Positions 1-12,420 of a stretch of DNA of 61,970 nt are shown piece after piece. The notes beneath the pieces were generated by a model. That model saw only the letters and a program-made list of their open reading frames with translations, was not told the DNA's origin and did not search any database. Where the stretch lies: contig MEDY01000151.1 in the NCBI GenBank assembly GCA_001724265.1, forward strand, positions 1-61,970, in the 5' to 3' direction. Numbering within the stretch: the first letter of the stretch is position 1; each line of letters begins with the position of its first letter. A program made the position numbers and the translations under genes. The DNA is from Rhizaria sp. SCN 62-66 (taxonomy: Eukaryota > Rhizaria, unplaced).

Positions 1-168
1 AGCGGGGCGATCCCAGTGCGTCGTACCAGTGTTGTGATCGATGTAGAAGTCGCGGCCCCAGGTGTCCTTGCGCGCCTCCCAGCCGCGGGGCAGCGCGGGC
101 GCGCCGGGCGGCGGACTCGCGGCCGCAGGGGTGCTCGCGGGCGGAGCGGAGGGCGTGGGGGCTGACAT
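1..168 (-). CDS. WW-domain protein, N-terminal part (runs off the left edge)
   Basis: ATG at 168 opens a minus-strand frame that stays open to base 1 (56 codons). The first about 27 residues are Pro/Ala/Ser-rich. They are followed by [17 protein letters not shown] and then [12 protein letters not shown], which is a textbook WW domain: two Trp separated by 21 residues, the aromatic pair FY, and a closing Pro. WW domains bind proline-rich peptides and are common in HECT-type E3 ligases, splicing factors and signalling adaptors. The rest of the protein lies outside the window, so the family cannot be named. The gene is divergent from the gene at 698, and the 529-bp gap presumably holds both promoters. 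A GGTACG lies inside the domain but is coding, because splicing there would break the WW fold. Confidence 0.8.
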   Translation of the reverse strand, partial: MSAPTPSAPPASTPAAASPPPGAPALPRGWEARKDTWGRDFYIDHNTGTTHWDRPA

Positions 169-697
169 CAAGGGGATGCGCCGCCCTGCTTGGTAGGAAA
201 GAAAAAGAATGATACAGAGCATCAATAAGACGCAGTTGATGTTGAAACAGAAAAGAATAAATTAAACTAATACTAGCGCTCAAAAACAATGTGTTTCAGT
301 TTAAGTCTCAATAGATGTACGCGTCTACGTGACCAAAATAGGAGGAGAAAACAGCACACCCCATCAACTTGGCGCCCGCAATAAAATCGGCTGCAACGAT
401 GCCAAACCCAAGATTCAAGACTGATAATTAAAACTCAGTTGGCCTTGTTTCAATCATCGCTTAACCACAAACACGCTCTTTCATTAACGGACAAGCCGTA
501 TCAGGAACCAGACTTTTAGGTGCAAGAGAGACCTCTCCTAATCGCTTGACAGGACGGCGCTCTCGTTCCGTTACCATGGTTGACACAAAGAACCGTTACA
601 ACTTGTCCAACTTATCCAGAGTCACTCGCGCGACTGGGATGTCCGTTACGTCGAAAATCTGTATATAAGATAGAACCGACACTTAAATAGCTATACC
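169..697. other. Intergenic, divergent promoter region
   Basis: AT-richer spacer between two divergent genes. I see no coding potential. A TATA-like element lies next to the plus-strand gene at 662-668. Confidence 0.6.
662..668 (+). promoter_or_regulatory. TATA-like element of the gene at 698
   Basis: TATATAA lies 30 nt upstream of the ATG at 698. If it is a real TATA box the 5' leader would be only a few bases long. This is a sequence match only. Confidence 0.35.
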
Positions 698-3600
698 ATG
701 CCTCCAAAGCCACAGCTGCGTGCGGTGCAGCCGGCTCCACGTCGTCCAGCATCGCGCCCCGCTCAAGCCGTTCCAACCTCTGCCCCCGCACCCCCCGCGT
801 CGACTGCGCTACTTGCATCCGAGTCTGCGCTGCTCGATGACGCCGTCCTGCTGGCGTTGAGCGTTTCACGCGACCTCCCGTGGCTGTCGACGGTCACCCG
901 GCTCAACGACGCCGCTCTGACGGCCACGGCGCAGGGCCGCCACGGGCCCGCGCACGCGCTGCTGCACCGCGCGCTCGCGCTCACAGACCCGCTGCTGGGC
1001 TCGGCCGCGCCGCCGCCCGACGCCGCTGCCGCCAGCGCCGCGGCCGCCGCCGCCGCGGGACTTTGCGCGGGCTCCACCACGCCGCTGGCGTCGCCCTTCC
1101 TGCCCGCGCTGCGCCCGCGCGACAACTACGTCGAACGCTGTCTGCGCGCCGCCACGCTCGTCAACGTCGCCCTGCTCCACCGTGCGCGCGCTGCTGCGGC
1201 TGCATCAGCGGCGGTGCCCGCCGCGAAGCTTGCCTCGTCCGCGACGGCGGCTGCTGCGGCGGCGGCGGCGTCGGCAGCGGCCTCCAACGCCTCCGTGCAA
1301 TGTCTCAATCAGGTCTGTTTTACTCACGACGTCTCTCGACCAGATCACTATTTGAAGAATCACACATGATGTGGGTTGGTTTTGCTTTATCCTCATACGC
1401 ATTATATTTGTAATGAACCTTGGCTTATTTTATTTCCTGTGATACGCTCCATATCTGCTCTCTACTGCAGGCCTGGTGTGCTGCCGACGCCGCGCTGCGA
1501 CTTGAGGCGCCCCTGCCCCCGCCGCGACCCCCCGCGCTGCTGCCGCCGGCCCTGCTTGCGTGCCCGCAGCGTCTGCGCACGGCTGGCGAGTCCGCGGCGG
1601 CCGCGGCGCTGCTGTGCCCGGCCGGCTCTCTCTCCGCGCTGGCCGCGGTGCTCTCGGCGCAGGGGCAGCACACACAAGCGCACGCGCGCACCGAAGCCGC
1701 GCTCGCCGCTGCAGCCACCGCGGTGGGCGACTGGGAGGGCGTGCTTGCCGCGCTCGACGGTGCTGTCGCCGCGGTCAAGCGCGAGGCCCGCCAACAGCGC
1801 CGCGCCTGGGCCGTGCAAGTCCGCCGCTACAACAACATCAGCAACAACAACAACAATGAGAATAACAATGACGGCAAACGCGCCCCTCCCGTGCGGCCGG
1901 CGCTGTCCGCGCACGCGCACCTGCTGCTGAGCGTGCACGCGCTGGCGCGGTCCTCGGCCGTGGCGTCGCTGAGCGCGGCGGCAGGCGCGAGCTACAATGC
2001 CGCGGTCGAGGGCGAGTACGAGGGTCAGGCCGCCGCCGTCGTCGCCGCGGGGCTAGCGCGCGCGCGCAAGCTGGGCAACATGCGTGCTGCCGCCGTGGCT
2101 GCTGCGGAGGTCGAGGCGGAGCGCACGCGCAGGGCCGAGGCGCGGGCGGCGAAGGGGCTTGCGAGCGACGACGAAGATGGCGATGACGACAACGCTGATG
2201 ACGGCAAAGTCTCTGAACCCGGCACGAGCACAGGCAAGAGCGGTGACGACAAGAGTACAACAAAGGCTGCGGTCATTATTGTTGCTGAGGACGATGACAG
2301 CGGCGATGAAAGCGCTAACCGTGCGAAGTTAGCCGTTGATAGCCCCTCCGCCGCAGCCGCTGCAGCGGCTGTAGTGACCGACGCCGCGGCCGACTCCGAC
2401 GCTGACTCTGACGCTGAGTCGGGGTCGGACGCTGGCTCTGAGGCTGACCCTGAGACGGAGCCACATGCCCCCACCAATGACGCGAACGCTGACCCACCGC
2501 CCGCTGCGGACGCCACTGCTCCGCCAGCAAAGCCCGAGTCCACCGCTGTCACTGCAGCTGCGCCCGCACCACCAGCACTGTTTTTCCCCCCGCCTCTGTC
2601 GCTGCGGCGCGGCTTTCCCGCCTTTGCGGCCGACGCCGCGCTGGCATGGACCGCGCGTGCCACCGTGGGGCTGCTGCGGCACCTGCTGGTGCGGAAGTTA
2701 GGCCGTGCCATGAACATTGGTCGCCTGGGCCGCGGCATCAACGCCGCGCGCAATCGCAACAATAACGGCTACGACGACGATGAATTCGACGACTGCTATC
2801 ACGGCAGCCGCGACCACGACGCCGGCCACGACCACAGCGCCGTCGACGGCGAGGAGAGCGACGACGAAGCGACTGCACTGGCCCAGGCCCCCGCGGCCGA
2901 CTGGTGCCCGCTGCTCGGACTCGCCGCCTCGGGCTACGTCGTCACCCCGCTCGTCCCCACGCCAGACGCCCGCCGCGGCGCCGCGAGCATCAGCACCGTT
3001 GACGTCAACAGCAGCGCCGCCGTGGGGCTCAAGTCCGCGAACGACCTCAGCGCGCGCGACGCGACTGCGCGCGCCTCGCGCGGTCGCAGCGCCACCACAG
3101 CACGCAGCGTCGGCGCAGGGCAAAAGGCCGCTGCAAGTCGTCCTGGCACTGCGACGCGGCCGGGCTCCAGTCGCGCTGCGTCCTCCGCGCTGACCGTTGC
3201 GAGCTCCACGGCTGCGAGCGCGAATGCGAGTGCCGTTGTGCAGATTCCGGCAAGCGTGTTGGCGCACTGGTTCGACGCCCTCACGCTGCCGCCGCATCCG
3301 TCGCAGTCTCAGGATGCGTCTTACGCCGCTGCGGTGGCGGCGACGGTCGGGGCGCGCGCGCGTCTGCTGCTTTCTCCGCTGCTGACCGATGTATTGAACG
3401 ATCTCGCCGCGGCCCCGGGTCAGCGCTTCCGCTTCCAGCAACAGCAGCAGCATGAAGTGCCCGAAAACAGCACCGAAGGCAACTGCGACGACAAGAACAC
3501 CAACGGCAGTGAGGGCGAGCGCGGGAGCGCGCGCGCGGTGGCTGGCGCTGTCGCCGCGATGTTGACCTCGATGCGCGACGTGCTGGAGGCCGGTGACGTG

Positions 3601-4029
3601 CGGCTGTACCGCTCGCAGCGCGAGCGGCAGCAGCGTGCGATGGACGAGCAGCACGAGATCCAGACCCGCTACCAGCAAGAGCTCGCCGCGCGCACCGGCC
3701 GCGCCGCGCCGCCGCCGCCCGCTCGCGAGATTGCGCCGCCGCTGTGTTTGGACGACGGTGAGCTTGCCGCGGCGCTCCACGCCCTGCCTGCGTCGTTCGT
3801 GGTCGAGATGCTCACAGTCGCCCACCGCAGCCAAGCAGCACTGGCCGCGCCTGCGGGCGCGCCGCTCGGGGCACCGCTGGGGACGCCCTTCAACCCGCCG
3901 TTGCACACACCGCCGCCACAGCGCGCGCAGACCGGGTTGGGCGAGGTTGCTGCCGCAGTTGGCGTACTGACTACAGCGGCGCGCGCTCGGGCGGGCGTCA
4001 TTGTGGCGGCGGTTGCACGCGGCGAGTAA
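698..4029 (+). CDS. Large TPR-like, Ala- and acid-rich protein of unknown function (two exons)
   Basis: Exons are 698-1312 and 1471-4029, giving 1057 residues and a TAA stop. The 158-nt intron starts GTCTGT and ends CTACTGCAG. Its length is exactly what is needed to join the two frames, giving CLNQ followed by AWCAADAALRLE. The N-terminal third has helical repeats resembling tetratricopeptide units, such as GRHGPAHALLHRALAL and GQHTQAHARTEAALAA. The middle (about residues 360-520) is acidic and Ala-rich, and a second acidic/His segment encodes DYHGSRDHD-like sequence near 2780-2860. A Gln run lies near 3440. I recognise no catalytic motif. By analogy with TPR proteins it may be a scaffold, but this is inference. 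The start is the ATG at 698, just after a TATA-like element. Confidence 0.75.
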
Positions 4030-4487
4030 GGTGTCTCTTCAAGTCAAGATCGCAAGGCATACCGCGCGATAGTCAAAATCAACCATGTATATCTAGCATT
4101 TGGAATACCTACATATCTTGTGATTTGCGATAAATTCGTAATACATTCATTTTTTAAGTCATCTGCACGCTTCTTTGCATTTCCCAATCAAGTCTCTCAA
4201 CCCGCACGAGCCGCCAAGGCTCAGAGGGGGCTCGAAGTTTTGAAAAGTCTCAGACCTATATCTCCGTCATCTCTCTGTAGATTTAAATGTTAAGATTATT
4301 TTGGAATAATATCGTTATTATTTGGTTGGGGTCTTGAATTAGAATCTCTTCATTTTATACATGTCTCTCTTGAACCCTCTTTGAAAGCATCTAGTCTGAG
4401 GTGCAGAAAGCATCAGACCTACAGCTCTCTTTCGACCGAACCTAGCTTGCCATACGCGTGCGCTTGAGTGCACGTTCTACATCTAGT
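4030..4487. other. Intergenic
   Basis: AT-rich spacer between two genes on the same strand. It contains poly-T and poly-A stretches but no supported coding sequence. Confidence 0.6.
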
Positions 4488-7400
4488 ATGAGCAGACCTG
4501 CTCTCTATCCGGAAGAGTTGACTGCACTGCCTACAGTGCGGTCTACCCCAACAGATCCCCTTGCGGCGGCCTCAGCCCACGATGCGACCTCATACATGAC
4601 ATCGTCTTCGTCGTCGCGCCCGCATGCTCTTATCTCGCACTCACCCGCACTACACAACGCGCTTTACGTGCCCCGTGAGCGTGTGCACTTGTCTGCGCCG
4701 GCTTTGGACTCCGCAGCAGCCCGCGAGATCCCCTCCGAGGTGTACCACGCCCACTACAACCCGACCCCTTCGCACGCTCTCGCCCCCACGGGCCTCACTG
4801 CGCGCGCGCCCGAAAGCGGCTACGATGGCGTGGGGCGCACCGTTCCCGGCGTCGCGCACGCCGGGTGGCCGCTGGACGCGCCCTCACTGCGCCCCGCGCG
4901 CCACGGCCCCGTGCTGCCCTGGACGTACGTCTCCGCCTCCGCCGCCGCGGCCGCCATGTCTGACGCGCCCTCCTCGTCGCTGCCCTGCGCGCACAGCGCG
5001 GCCGACTCCGCGGCCTGCGGCGGCACGGCAGCCCCGGTGTCGGCGCTGACGGGGGCGCTTGCGGCGGGCACGCTAGGTCCGGTGTCAACTGCCCCGCTGT
5101 CCGAAACAGGACGGATGCTGCTCGCTGCCAACGCAGCCGCTACTCACAACAATCATCACAATCATCACAATCATCTAGGACACGGGCATGGATACATTGA
5201 CCCTCACTCTGTCAGTCGTTTGTCTTTTGGAGGCGCTACCTCGAGTTCAAGCTCTGGTGACAACTGCGCGTCTCACTCTTGCGCTGACTCGAACTCCTGC
5301 TTTGGCGCCAGCTCAAGCACAGGCCCGCGTAACTGCAGCAGCAGCAACAACAACAACAACAACAACCCCGGTGCGATGCCCGCCGCGTCGTCGGTCTCCG
5401 TCTCCAGCCTGGGCTACCACGGGCCACCGCGCGTGTCTGCCGCCTCGGCCGCCGTGACCAGCTCCGCGGCCGTGTCTTCCGCCACCGGGCTCTTCCCCGC
5501 GCTGCCCAGTCCCGACACGGCCGTCGGCAGCGGCTACGGCGGCGGCTACACCGGGAGTGGCAGCTACGGCGAAGGCCTGGCCGTGCCGCTTACCGTCGGC
5601 GCGCCGGACCGCGGCGTGCCGTGTGGGCCGCACGCGCGCTGTCAGCCCGCCGGCTGCGCGCCCGACGGCGCCGCCCGCTGCGGGCTCCATTGCCGCTGCC
5701 ATCTGCACGCGGACGGCTCGCTCTGCGGCGGCGACGACTGTGAGCGAGCCCCCGCGCCGCCGGCCTGTATGCACTGCGGCGGCGCGCGGCGCTGGCGCGG
5801 GGACGCGCGCATGTGCGACTGCGCGGGGCCGCCGCCTGGGTCTCACAGTGAGGAGACGGGGACGCGCGCGGTGAACTGGGACCCTCGCTACGGTGACCCC
5901 GAGCTCGCCACCGCGCACCCACGGTACTCGCTGACCGTGGGCCCACGGTGGACCGAGACCGTGACGCACCGCCCCGCGGCGCCCGCGATCCCGGACCGCG
6001 CCGCGCAGGCCAACACTGTCATCGCGACCAAGGGCAGCGCGGCGGCGGAGTTCGCGGCGGGCGCGGCGCCGGCGACGGGCGCTGGGAGCGTGCGGGCGAG
6101 CCGCGACACCAAGGGACCGTACTCGGCCGCGTCGCGCGCGTGGGGCTACGTCGACCAGGGCTTTGCGGCGTCGGAGGCGGAGGGGGCGGCGCAGGTCAGC
6201 GGCGCCGGGGTGCGCGCACAAGGACTCGCCCCCGGATGCTGTGAGGGCCTTATCATCGCGCCCGCGCCGGCAACCACGTACGTGAATCTGCAAAACAAGA
6301 TATTGATTCTTTTAAATGTTGAATTAGGTTATTTTGTATTTCCTCTGCTTAATTTAGAATCTGCTCACCGAGATATACGGAACCCCTCTCTCATCCGCTT
6401 TCTTTTCCTCACTTCGCAGGCAACGCGCCGTCGAGCCCCGCGGGTCATACCCCGCGAACCGGCAGTGCGGCTGCGACGACTACCACCCTGCGCGTTTGCC
6501 GCACCTCACCTCGCCCGCGTACCTCCGCGCGCACCCGAACCTGGTGGGCCCGCGCTTTGCCGACGCCAGCCAAGCCCCCCGGTGGGCCGAGGTCGGCGCC
6601 GCGGAGGCAGCTCTGTCCGCTGAGACGCGCCTCGCCCTCGCGCGCTCCCGCCGCGGCCGCAGCGCAGGTAACAGCGGCTCCGCAGCGGGGGCGGCGCGCA
6701 CGGTGGACGAGGAGGAGCAGGACGCGATCATCAGCGCACTGGAACGCGAACTGGGGCTCGACATGGGCGCGGAAGCAAAGCCGCGTCAAGATGTTAAGCC
6801 GCATGGCACCGCAGCGCACGCACGCAGCCGGCTGACAGTGCCCAGCTGGGCCGCTGCAGCCGCTGCGGGGCGTCCTCCGAGCCCCGCCGACCCTGAGCGC
6901 GTGCTCGCCGAGGTCGAGGCGAGCATGGCTGGCGCCGGCTCCGGTCTAAGTACCCCCATAGCCGCGAACAAGGGCGAGCGCGAGCGCTTCATGCACCCGC
7001 GCGAGGCTCTGTTCGCCGAGAACTTTCCGCCCGCAGCGGCGCGCGGGTGCGCGCGCACTGCCGTCGACGCGTGTGGCGGCTGCGACGCCGCGGGCGAGTG
7101 CGCGTGCGCCTGCTGCTGCCGCTGCGAGTGTCAGGGAGAGGTGGCCGAGGCGCTTGCGGACCGCCTGCGCCGCGGGCTCGGCAACTTCTACGCGCCCATT
7201 GCCGCCACCGCAGACTCCACCGGTGACGGTGTTGTGGCCGCGGCCGCGGCTGCTGCTGCTGGTGACAGCAGCGAGGCCAAGAGCGACTCTGGCAGCCCGG
7301 GCCCAACAACCGCGTCTGGATCCCCCTCAGCTGGACCTGCGCCCGGGCTCGCCGCCGTGGCCGCGCGGGCAGCGGGCGGCAACTCGGTCCAACTCGTCAC

Positions 7401-10400
7401 TGTCTCCAACGCCAAGGGCAGCGGTGCTGGTAACGGTGAGGCGACTGCGGGCAGCACCAGCGGTGGCGGCAGCGGCAGCGGCGCGTTTGAGCTCGTGACC
7501 GTGGGGACCGTTGACCGCAGCCGCCGCGACCGCTACCGCGCGTGGCCCACGGTCACCCCCGCCGTCTCCAAGCTTGTCGACGGCGCCATCAAGAGCCAGA
7601 GTCAGAGTGAGGCTGCGCCTGACTCCGACTCTGATCCGGCCTCTGATCAGTCACAATCGCAGAGTGTGTCACGCCCGTTCGTCGCCCCCGGCCCCGCCGC
7701 GTCCGCGTGCGCCGCGCAGCCCTCCGCCAGCGCGCCCGCGGCCGGCCCCGGCGCCGCGACGGCGGGCGCAGTGGCCCATTACCTGCGCTACGACGCCGTC
7801 TCCGACGCGGACGTGCTTGTCGCGCTCGAGCGCAGCGTCTACGGCGTGTACACAGCCTCGGTCATTGGCTGGACGCACCACCGCTGCCCTGCCGACAATG
7901 GCAACGGTGGCGCGACGGGAGACGCCGGGGCGCACTCTGCGAGCAGTCCCATCTACGCCGGCCTGCCGCCGATGTGGGCTGGGCCCGCCAAGGAGACTCT
8001 TGGGGCTCCTCAACGCGCGAAAAAGAGCGCTACCACGACTGGGTCTGACGCAAACGCGGATAGTGACAGCAAGATTGGTGCCGACGATGCTGTCACTGAA
8101 GTACAGCAGGAGCAGGAGCAGGAGCAAGTGCGGCACTTGACGCAGTACTCCCGGCTGCACGCGCGGCCGTGCGAGGCCTGTGCGCCGGCGCCGCTGCCCC
8201 CGTCGCGCACCCGCGGCGGCGGCCTCTTCGCGCTGTGCGGCTGCCGCTGCCACGCGCGCGCCGGCGCCGGGCGCGGCCACGGCCACCGGCACCGGCTGCC
8301 CGCGGCCGCGCAGACGCTGGCGTTCGGCACGCCGCTGCTGGTGCCGCCGTCGCAGTTTCGCGGCGCTGCCGAGCACCTTGACTCGCGCGAAGGGCTGCAC
8401 GACCGCATTGTCAAGGCGACGCGCGATCACCAGCTGCACCACCGCAGCCGCGCGCACGCGCAGTCGGTCGCCGCGCTGCAGCAGGCGCGCGCCCAGTCGC
8501 GCGCGCGCGCCGCGGCGCGGGAGCGGGCGGCGGAGACGGCGCGCGGCCGTGTGATGGAGGAGGATGAGGTGGAGAGACTGGAACGCGAGCTCAGCGCAGG
8601 GCCGATCGCGGCGGGGCACTGGCTGCAGCAGCAAGAGCGACAGCAGGAACTTCTGCAACAGCATCAACAGCAACAGCAGCAACAGCAACAGCAGAATAGC
8701 GACGCCAGCACGCAGGCTATCAGTAATGCAAGTGGCGGCGTTGTCGGTGCTGACGCCAGCATGGACCAGGGTGCGCTAGCTGCGCTGCTGAATCCCTCCG
8801 CCGCGGGCCATGACAGTGCTGCTGCCCCTGCGGGTGACAGTGCTGCCGACTTGGCCGCAGATCTCGATGCCCTGCCTCGAGCGGCTGCAAACGGCACCAT
8901 TGCACGCGAGACTTTTGCACCTCCCATGACCACTGCCTCGCAACAGAATGCACCTGCCATGGCGTCTGTTATTGCTCCAGTAGGAAGTGAAAATCTTCCT
9001 GTGCACTATCCGTCCAGCACGAGCGCGTGCGTAGGCCCTGGCGTGACGTCGGTGCTGGGCGGCGACCGCGCCGAGTCCCCCGGTGTCTCCGTGCCAGTCT
9101 GGCGCCGCGCCCGCACTGCGGCCGAGGCCGGCCACTGCGTCACCAAGATGGTCTCCGGCTTTGACGCCGACACGGACCCCATCGCGCGCGCACACGCAGC
9201 TGCAGACTCGCATACGCTACCGCGCGCGAGCTCCGGCTCCCGCCTCGGGCCCGGTGCGCTCGTCTACTCGTCGATGCCGACGTTCACATCGGCGTACCTG
9301 CCGTCGCAGTCGCCTCTGTCGCCAGCGCTGCACGCCGCCGCGCTCGTGCAGCGCGGGGCCGGCACGCGCCCCCACTCCGCCGCCGCTGCAGCCGCGGCCG
9401 CCGCAGCCTCCGTTGGATCTCCAGCGAACGCTGAGCGGATGACTGGTTGGTCCGGCGCAGTGCTGCACACGCAGACGCACGTGCGCGGCCACCGCTTCGT
9501 TCCGCCGCCGCTGGTGCCCTACCAGCCCGTGTCCGCCGCGTCCGCCGCCGCCTCAGCCGCGCGCGCCGCTGCAGCCACCACCGTGGCGACCGCTGCTGCG
9601 ACTGAACGCGCCACGGCCGTGGCGGCGCGCGCGGGCACGTGGGTGCCCGTGGGACAGGGCGTGCGTGTGGGCGCCGCCGCGTACGAGCCCAAGCTCGCGG
9701 TCGGCGAGGCTGCGGGCCCGCTGCGCCGCGGCGCGGGCGAGCGAAGTGCCCCCACCACGCTGTCGCTCGCGCACGCGCTCTCGATCTGCTCCCCCGCAGT
9801 CCCCGCCGCGGGCGCGGAGCTGGCGGTAGCGTCCCCCGCCGCCGTCGCCGGCGCGGTCGCGGCGGGCGTGACCGTGGGCCGCGCGTCGGCCGCGGGCGTT
9901 CCCGCCGCCGGACCCGTCCGCACGGCGGCCGCCGCGGCCGCCGCCGAGGCGCGCGCGCGGGCGAAGCAGACCCGCCCCGCGTCGGCCGGCGCAGTGCGCC
10001 TCCAGGCGCCGGGCGTGAATGAGGTCGCGTCGTTCGTGATGCGCCGGCTGCCCCCCGGTTCCGTGGCGGCGGAGCAGCGCGCCAAGACCAAGGCCGTGCT
10101 CAGCGCCAACGCCGCGGGGGGCAAGAATGAGGCCGCCGCGGCGCCGCCTGCTGCGGAAGCGCCTGCCAAGAGCGTTGCGAAGCCCAAGCCCAAGCCGAAG
10201 GCGGTCAAGGCCGAGAGTGTGGCTAAGAGTGACGAAAAGACGGGTGGCGATAATAAAGATAAAGAGAAGGCCAAGGCGAGTCCTGTGGTGACGAAGAAGC
10301 CTGAGACGAAGCCTGTCTCTAAGTCTGCGACTGCGCCCGCACCTGCTGTGACAGCTCCGGTTTCTTCACGCGACAAGAGCACGCTGAGTGTAACTGGCGA

Positions 10401-12045
10401 GCTGCCGACTGCGCGCACCAAGAGCGGACGCCTTGCCGTGCCTGCGCAAAGTCTAGCCGCTGCCTCACCGAAACCCGTCCCCGTTCCTGTCCCGGTTCCT
10501 GCGCCTGCTCCTGTTCCGCTCCCCGTCTCCGTCGCCGCCGCCGCCACCACCGCCGCCGCTGGCGCCGGCGAAAGCGACGTGGAGATCGACGTCGGGCTCA
10601 GCGGGCTCATCTCGCCACCTTCGCCGCTATCGCCCGCCGCGGACCCCACGGGCTCTGCTCACGGTCACTCGAGCGAGGCGCACCCGCTCGTGCCCGCGCT
10701 CGCGCTGCCGCTGGCGCCCCAGCCCACGGCAGCACCGCCCGTGAGGGGGCCCGCGACTGGGGCGGCGACGCAGGCGGTGCGGCGCCCGTCGCTGGCCCCG
10801 CCCGACATGAGTCTGCCGCCGCCGCCGCTGCCCTCGCCGCTGCCGCACGGGCACGGTCACGGTCACGGACACCCACATGCATCGACGCAGGCCTCCACAC
10901 CGGCGCCCGTGGCGGTCAGCGGCGGCGTCGGCGACGTCGTCATTATCCCGGCACACATCAGCATCCCGCAGCAGGCGTTCAACCCGTCGCAGCCGCCGCA
11001 TGAGCCGCTGCCGTTGGCGGTGGCGCCCACGGCTGGACTTGCCAGCCTCACCGGCTCCGGGCTCGGCGCAGGACTGGGCCTGGGGCTGCAGAGCGCAGGC
11101 CCCGGCGCCGGCGCGGGAGTGGCGGGCATGGAGACCGTGAGCTTCGGCGTCACCCCGCTCTCGCAGTCGCTCGCGCTGTCGCAGCCGAGCGCGCGCCCGC
11201 TGATGTCTAACGCGCTTGGCACCGGCTCGTTCGGCCTCAGCACCTTCGGCGCTTCCTTCGCGCAACCCGCCGCGATCAACAGCCACAGCACTGGAACAGT
11301 AGCATTCGGTGCTGGTTCGTTCGGCGGCCTCGGTAGCAACAACAACACCTTCGGCGGCGGCTCCAGCACCTTTGGCTACCTTGACCGCGCAGGCCAGAGC
11401 CCAAGCGCGGCCTACGGCGCCGGCGCAGGATACGGGGCTACCGGCCCGAGGCCCGGCTTCGGCAGCGGCAGCGGCGCCGGCGCCGGCGGCAATGGCGGTC
11501 TGAATCCGAGTGTCGACGCGGGTCCAGTGTCTGACCGCGTTGCGCCGGCTGCTTCAGCGAGCCCCGCGCCCTCGCTTGCGTCCTCACTGGCCGCGCAGTC
11601 CGCCGCAGGCAGCGCCGCGCCGTCGGGCCTCAACGTGACCCTGGGCGCTGGCGCTGGCGCTGGCACTGCGATGCCGACTGGGCTGGCGAGGTTAAGTCAT
11701 CTGCGCGACATTGCGCGCAAGTACGCGACGCCCAATGGGTCCGTGGTCAGCGGCTCCACCGTCGCGGGCTCCGTCGTGAGCCGTAACAGCGGCAGCAGCG
11801 GCGGCGGCAGTAACATCGGTACGGGACCAACAACAAACCCCAACAATTCTGGCGCGGCGGTTGTGCCGAGCACCGCGCCGGCGAACAGCGGGGCTGCGCC
11901 GAGAGAGCCTGCGCTAGTGCGCGCGCTCAGCACCAACACGCCCGAGCTGCCGCTGCCGTCGCCGCCCGCAGACGCCACGCCGCGTCCCGGTGTGCCAGCC
12001 ACTGCGCCGGAGACCCTGACGGCAACTGTTAGTGCGCCTGTCTAA
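4488..12045 (+). CDS. Giant low-complexity protein with Cys/His clusters, poly-Q and FG/GF-rich tail (two exons)
   Basis: Exons are 4488-6277 and 6420-12045, giving 2471 residues and a TAA stop. The 142-nt intron has a GTACGT donor and a TTCGCAG acceptor. Only this donor restores frame; GTGAGG at 6241 and GTGAAT at 6282 do not. The start is the ATG at 4488, because the longer frame begins only with GTG. Visible segments are four Cys-rich clusters (nt 5620-5830, 6465-6490, 7070-7135 and 8165-8260) including HCRCH, CCCRCEC and CGCRCH, a Gln run near 8650-8695, Lys/Pro repeats PKPKPK near 10180, GHGHGHGH near 10850, and a Gly/Phe-rich stretch with GSFG, TFG and GFG units at about 11215-11470. 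The last part resembles the FG repeats of nucleoporins but is too short to assign. I do not recognise the protein. Confidence 0.72.
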
Positions 12046-12420
12046 TTGGTTTGAAGAGAACTAAAACACGCGTGATATATAGAAATACACTTGATTTAAC
12101 TTGTACTACAATTATTTTTCAATAATAAAATGCATCCCGCCTTGTACACTTGTTGAAAGTGAGCCGCCAGTCAAAAATCAGCTTCGTTGGACCGAAAAAA
12201 GCGGCGGCCACGTTCTGAGAGAAGAAACTGCCACTATGAAAAGTATCTCTGTTTGACAGCTGTCCATCGTAAGTTACTTTGTGGGCGATGTATCATTATT
12301 CTCATATTAATTTTTATGTAACCTGATTTTGTAGCCTCTAGAGACCCGCAATAAGCCTTCCAACGGGGCTCTGACATCAGCAACTAAACTCAGTCAACGC
12401 CCTATCAGAAATCAAGTGGG
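12046..12420. other. Intergenic
   Basis: AT-rich spacer of 375 bp between two plus-strand genes. It holds a likely polyadenylation signal near 12124 and presumably the promoter of the next gene. Confidence 0.6.
12124..12129 (+). terminator. Candidate polyadenylation signal
   Basis: AATAAA lies 79 nt after the TAA stop of the preceding gene. This is a sequence match only. Confidence 0.4.

Noticed and set aside
2698-3906. 402-codon antisense frame in the TPR-like gene
   Set aside because: Composition artefact of GC-rich DNA with few stop codons.
4458-4487. Upstream GTG start of the gene at 4488
   Set aside because: GTG is not a normal eukaryotic start and the ATG at 4488 is close by.
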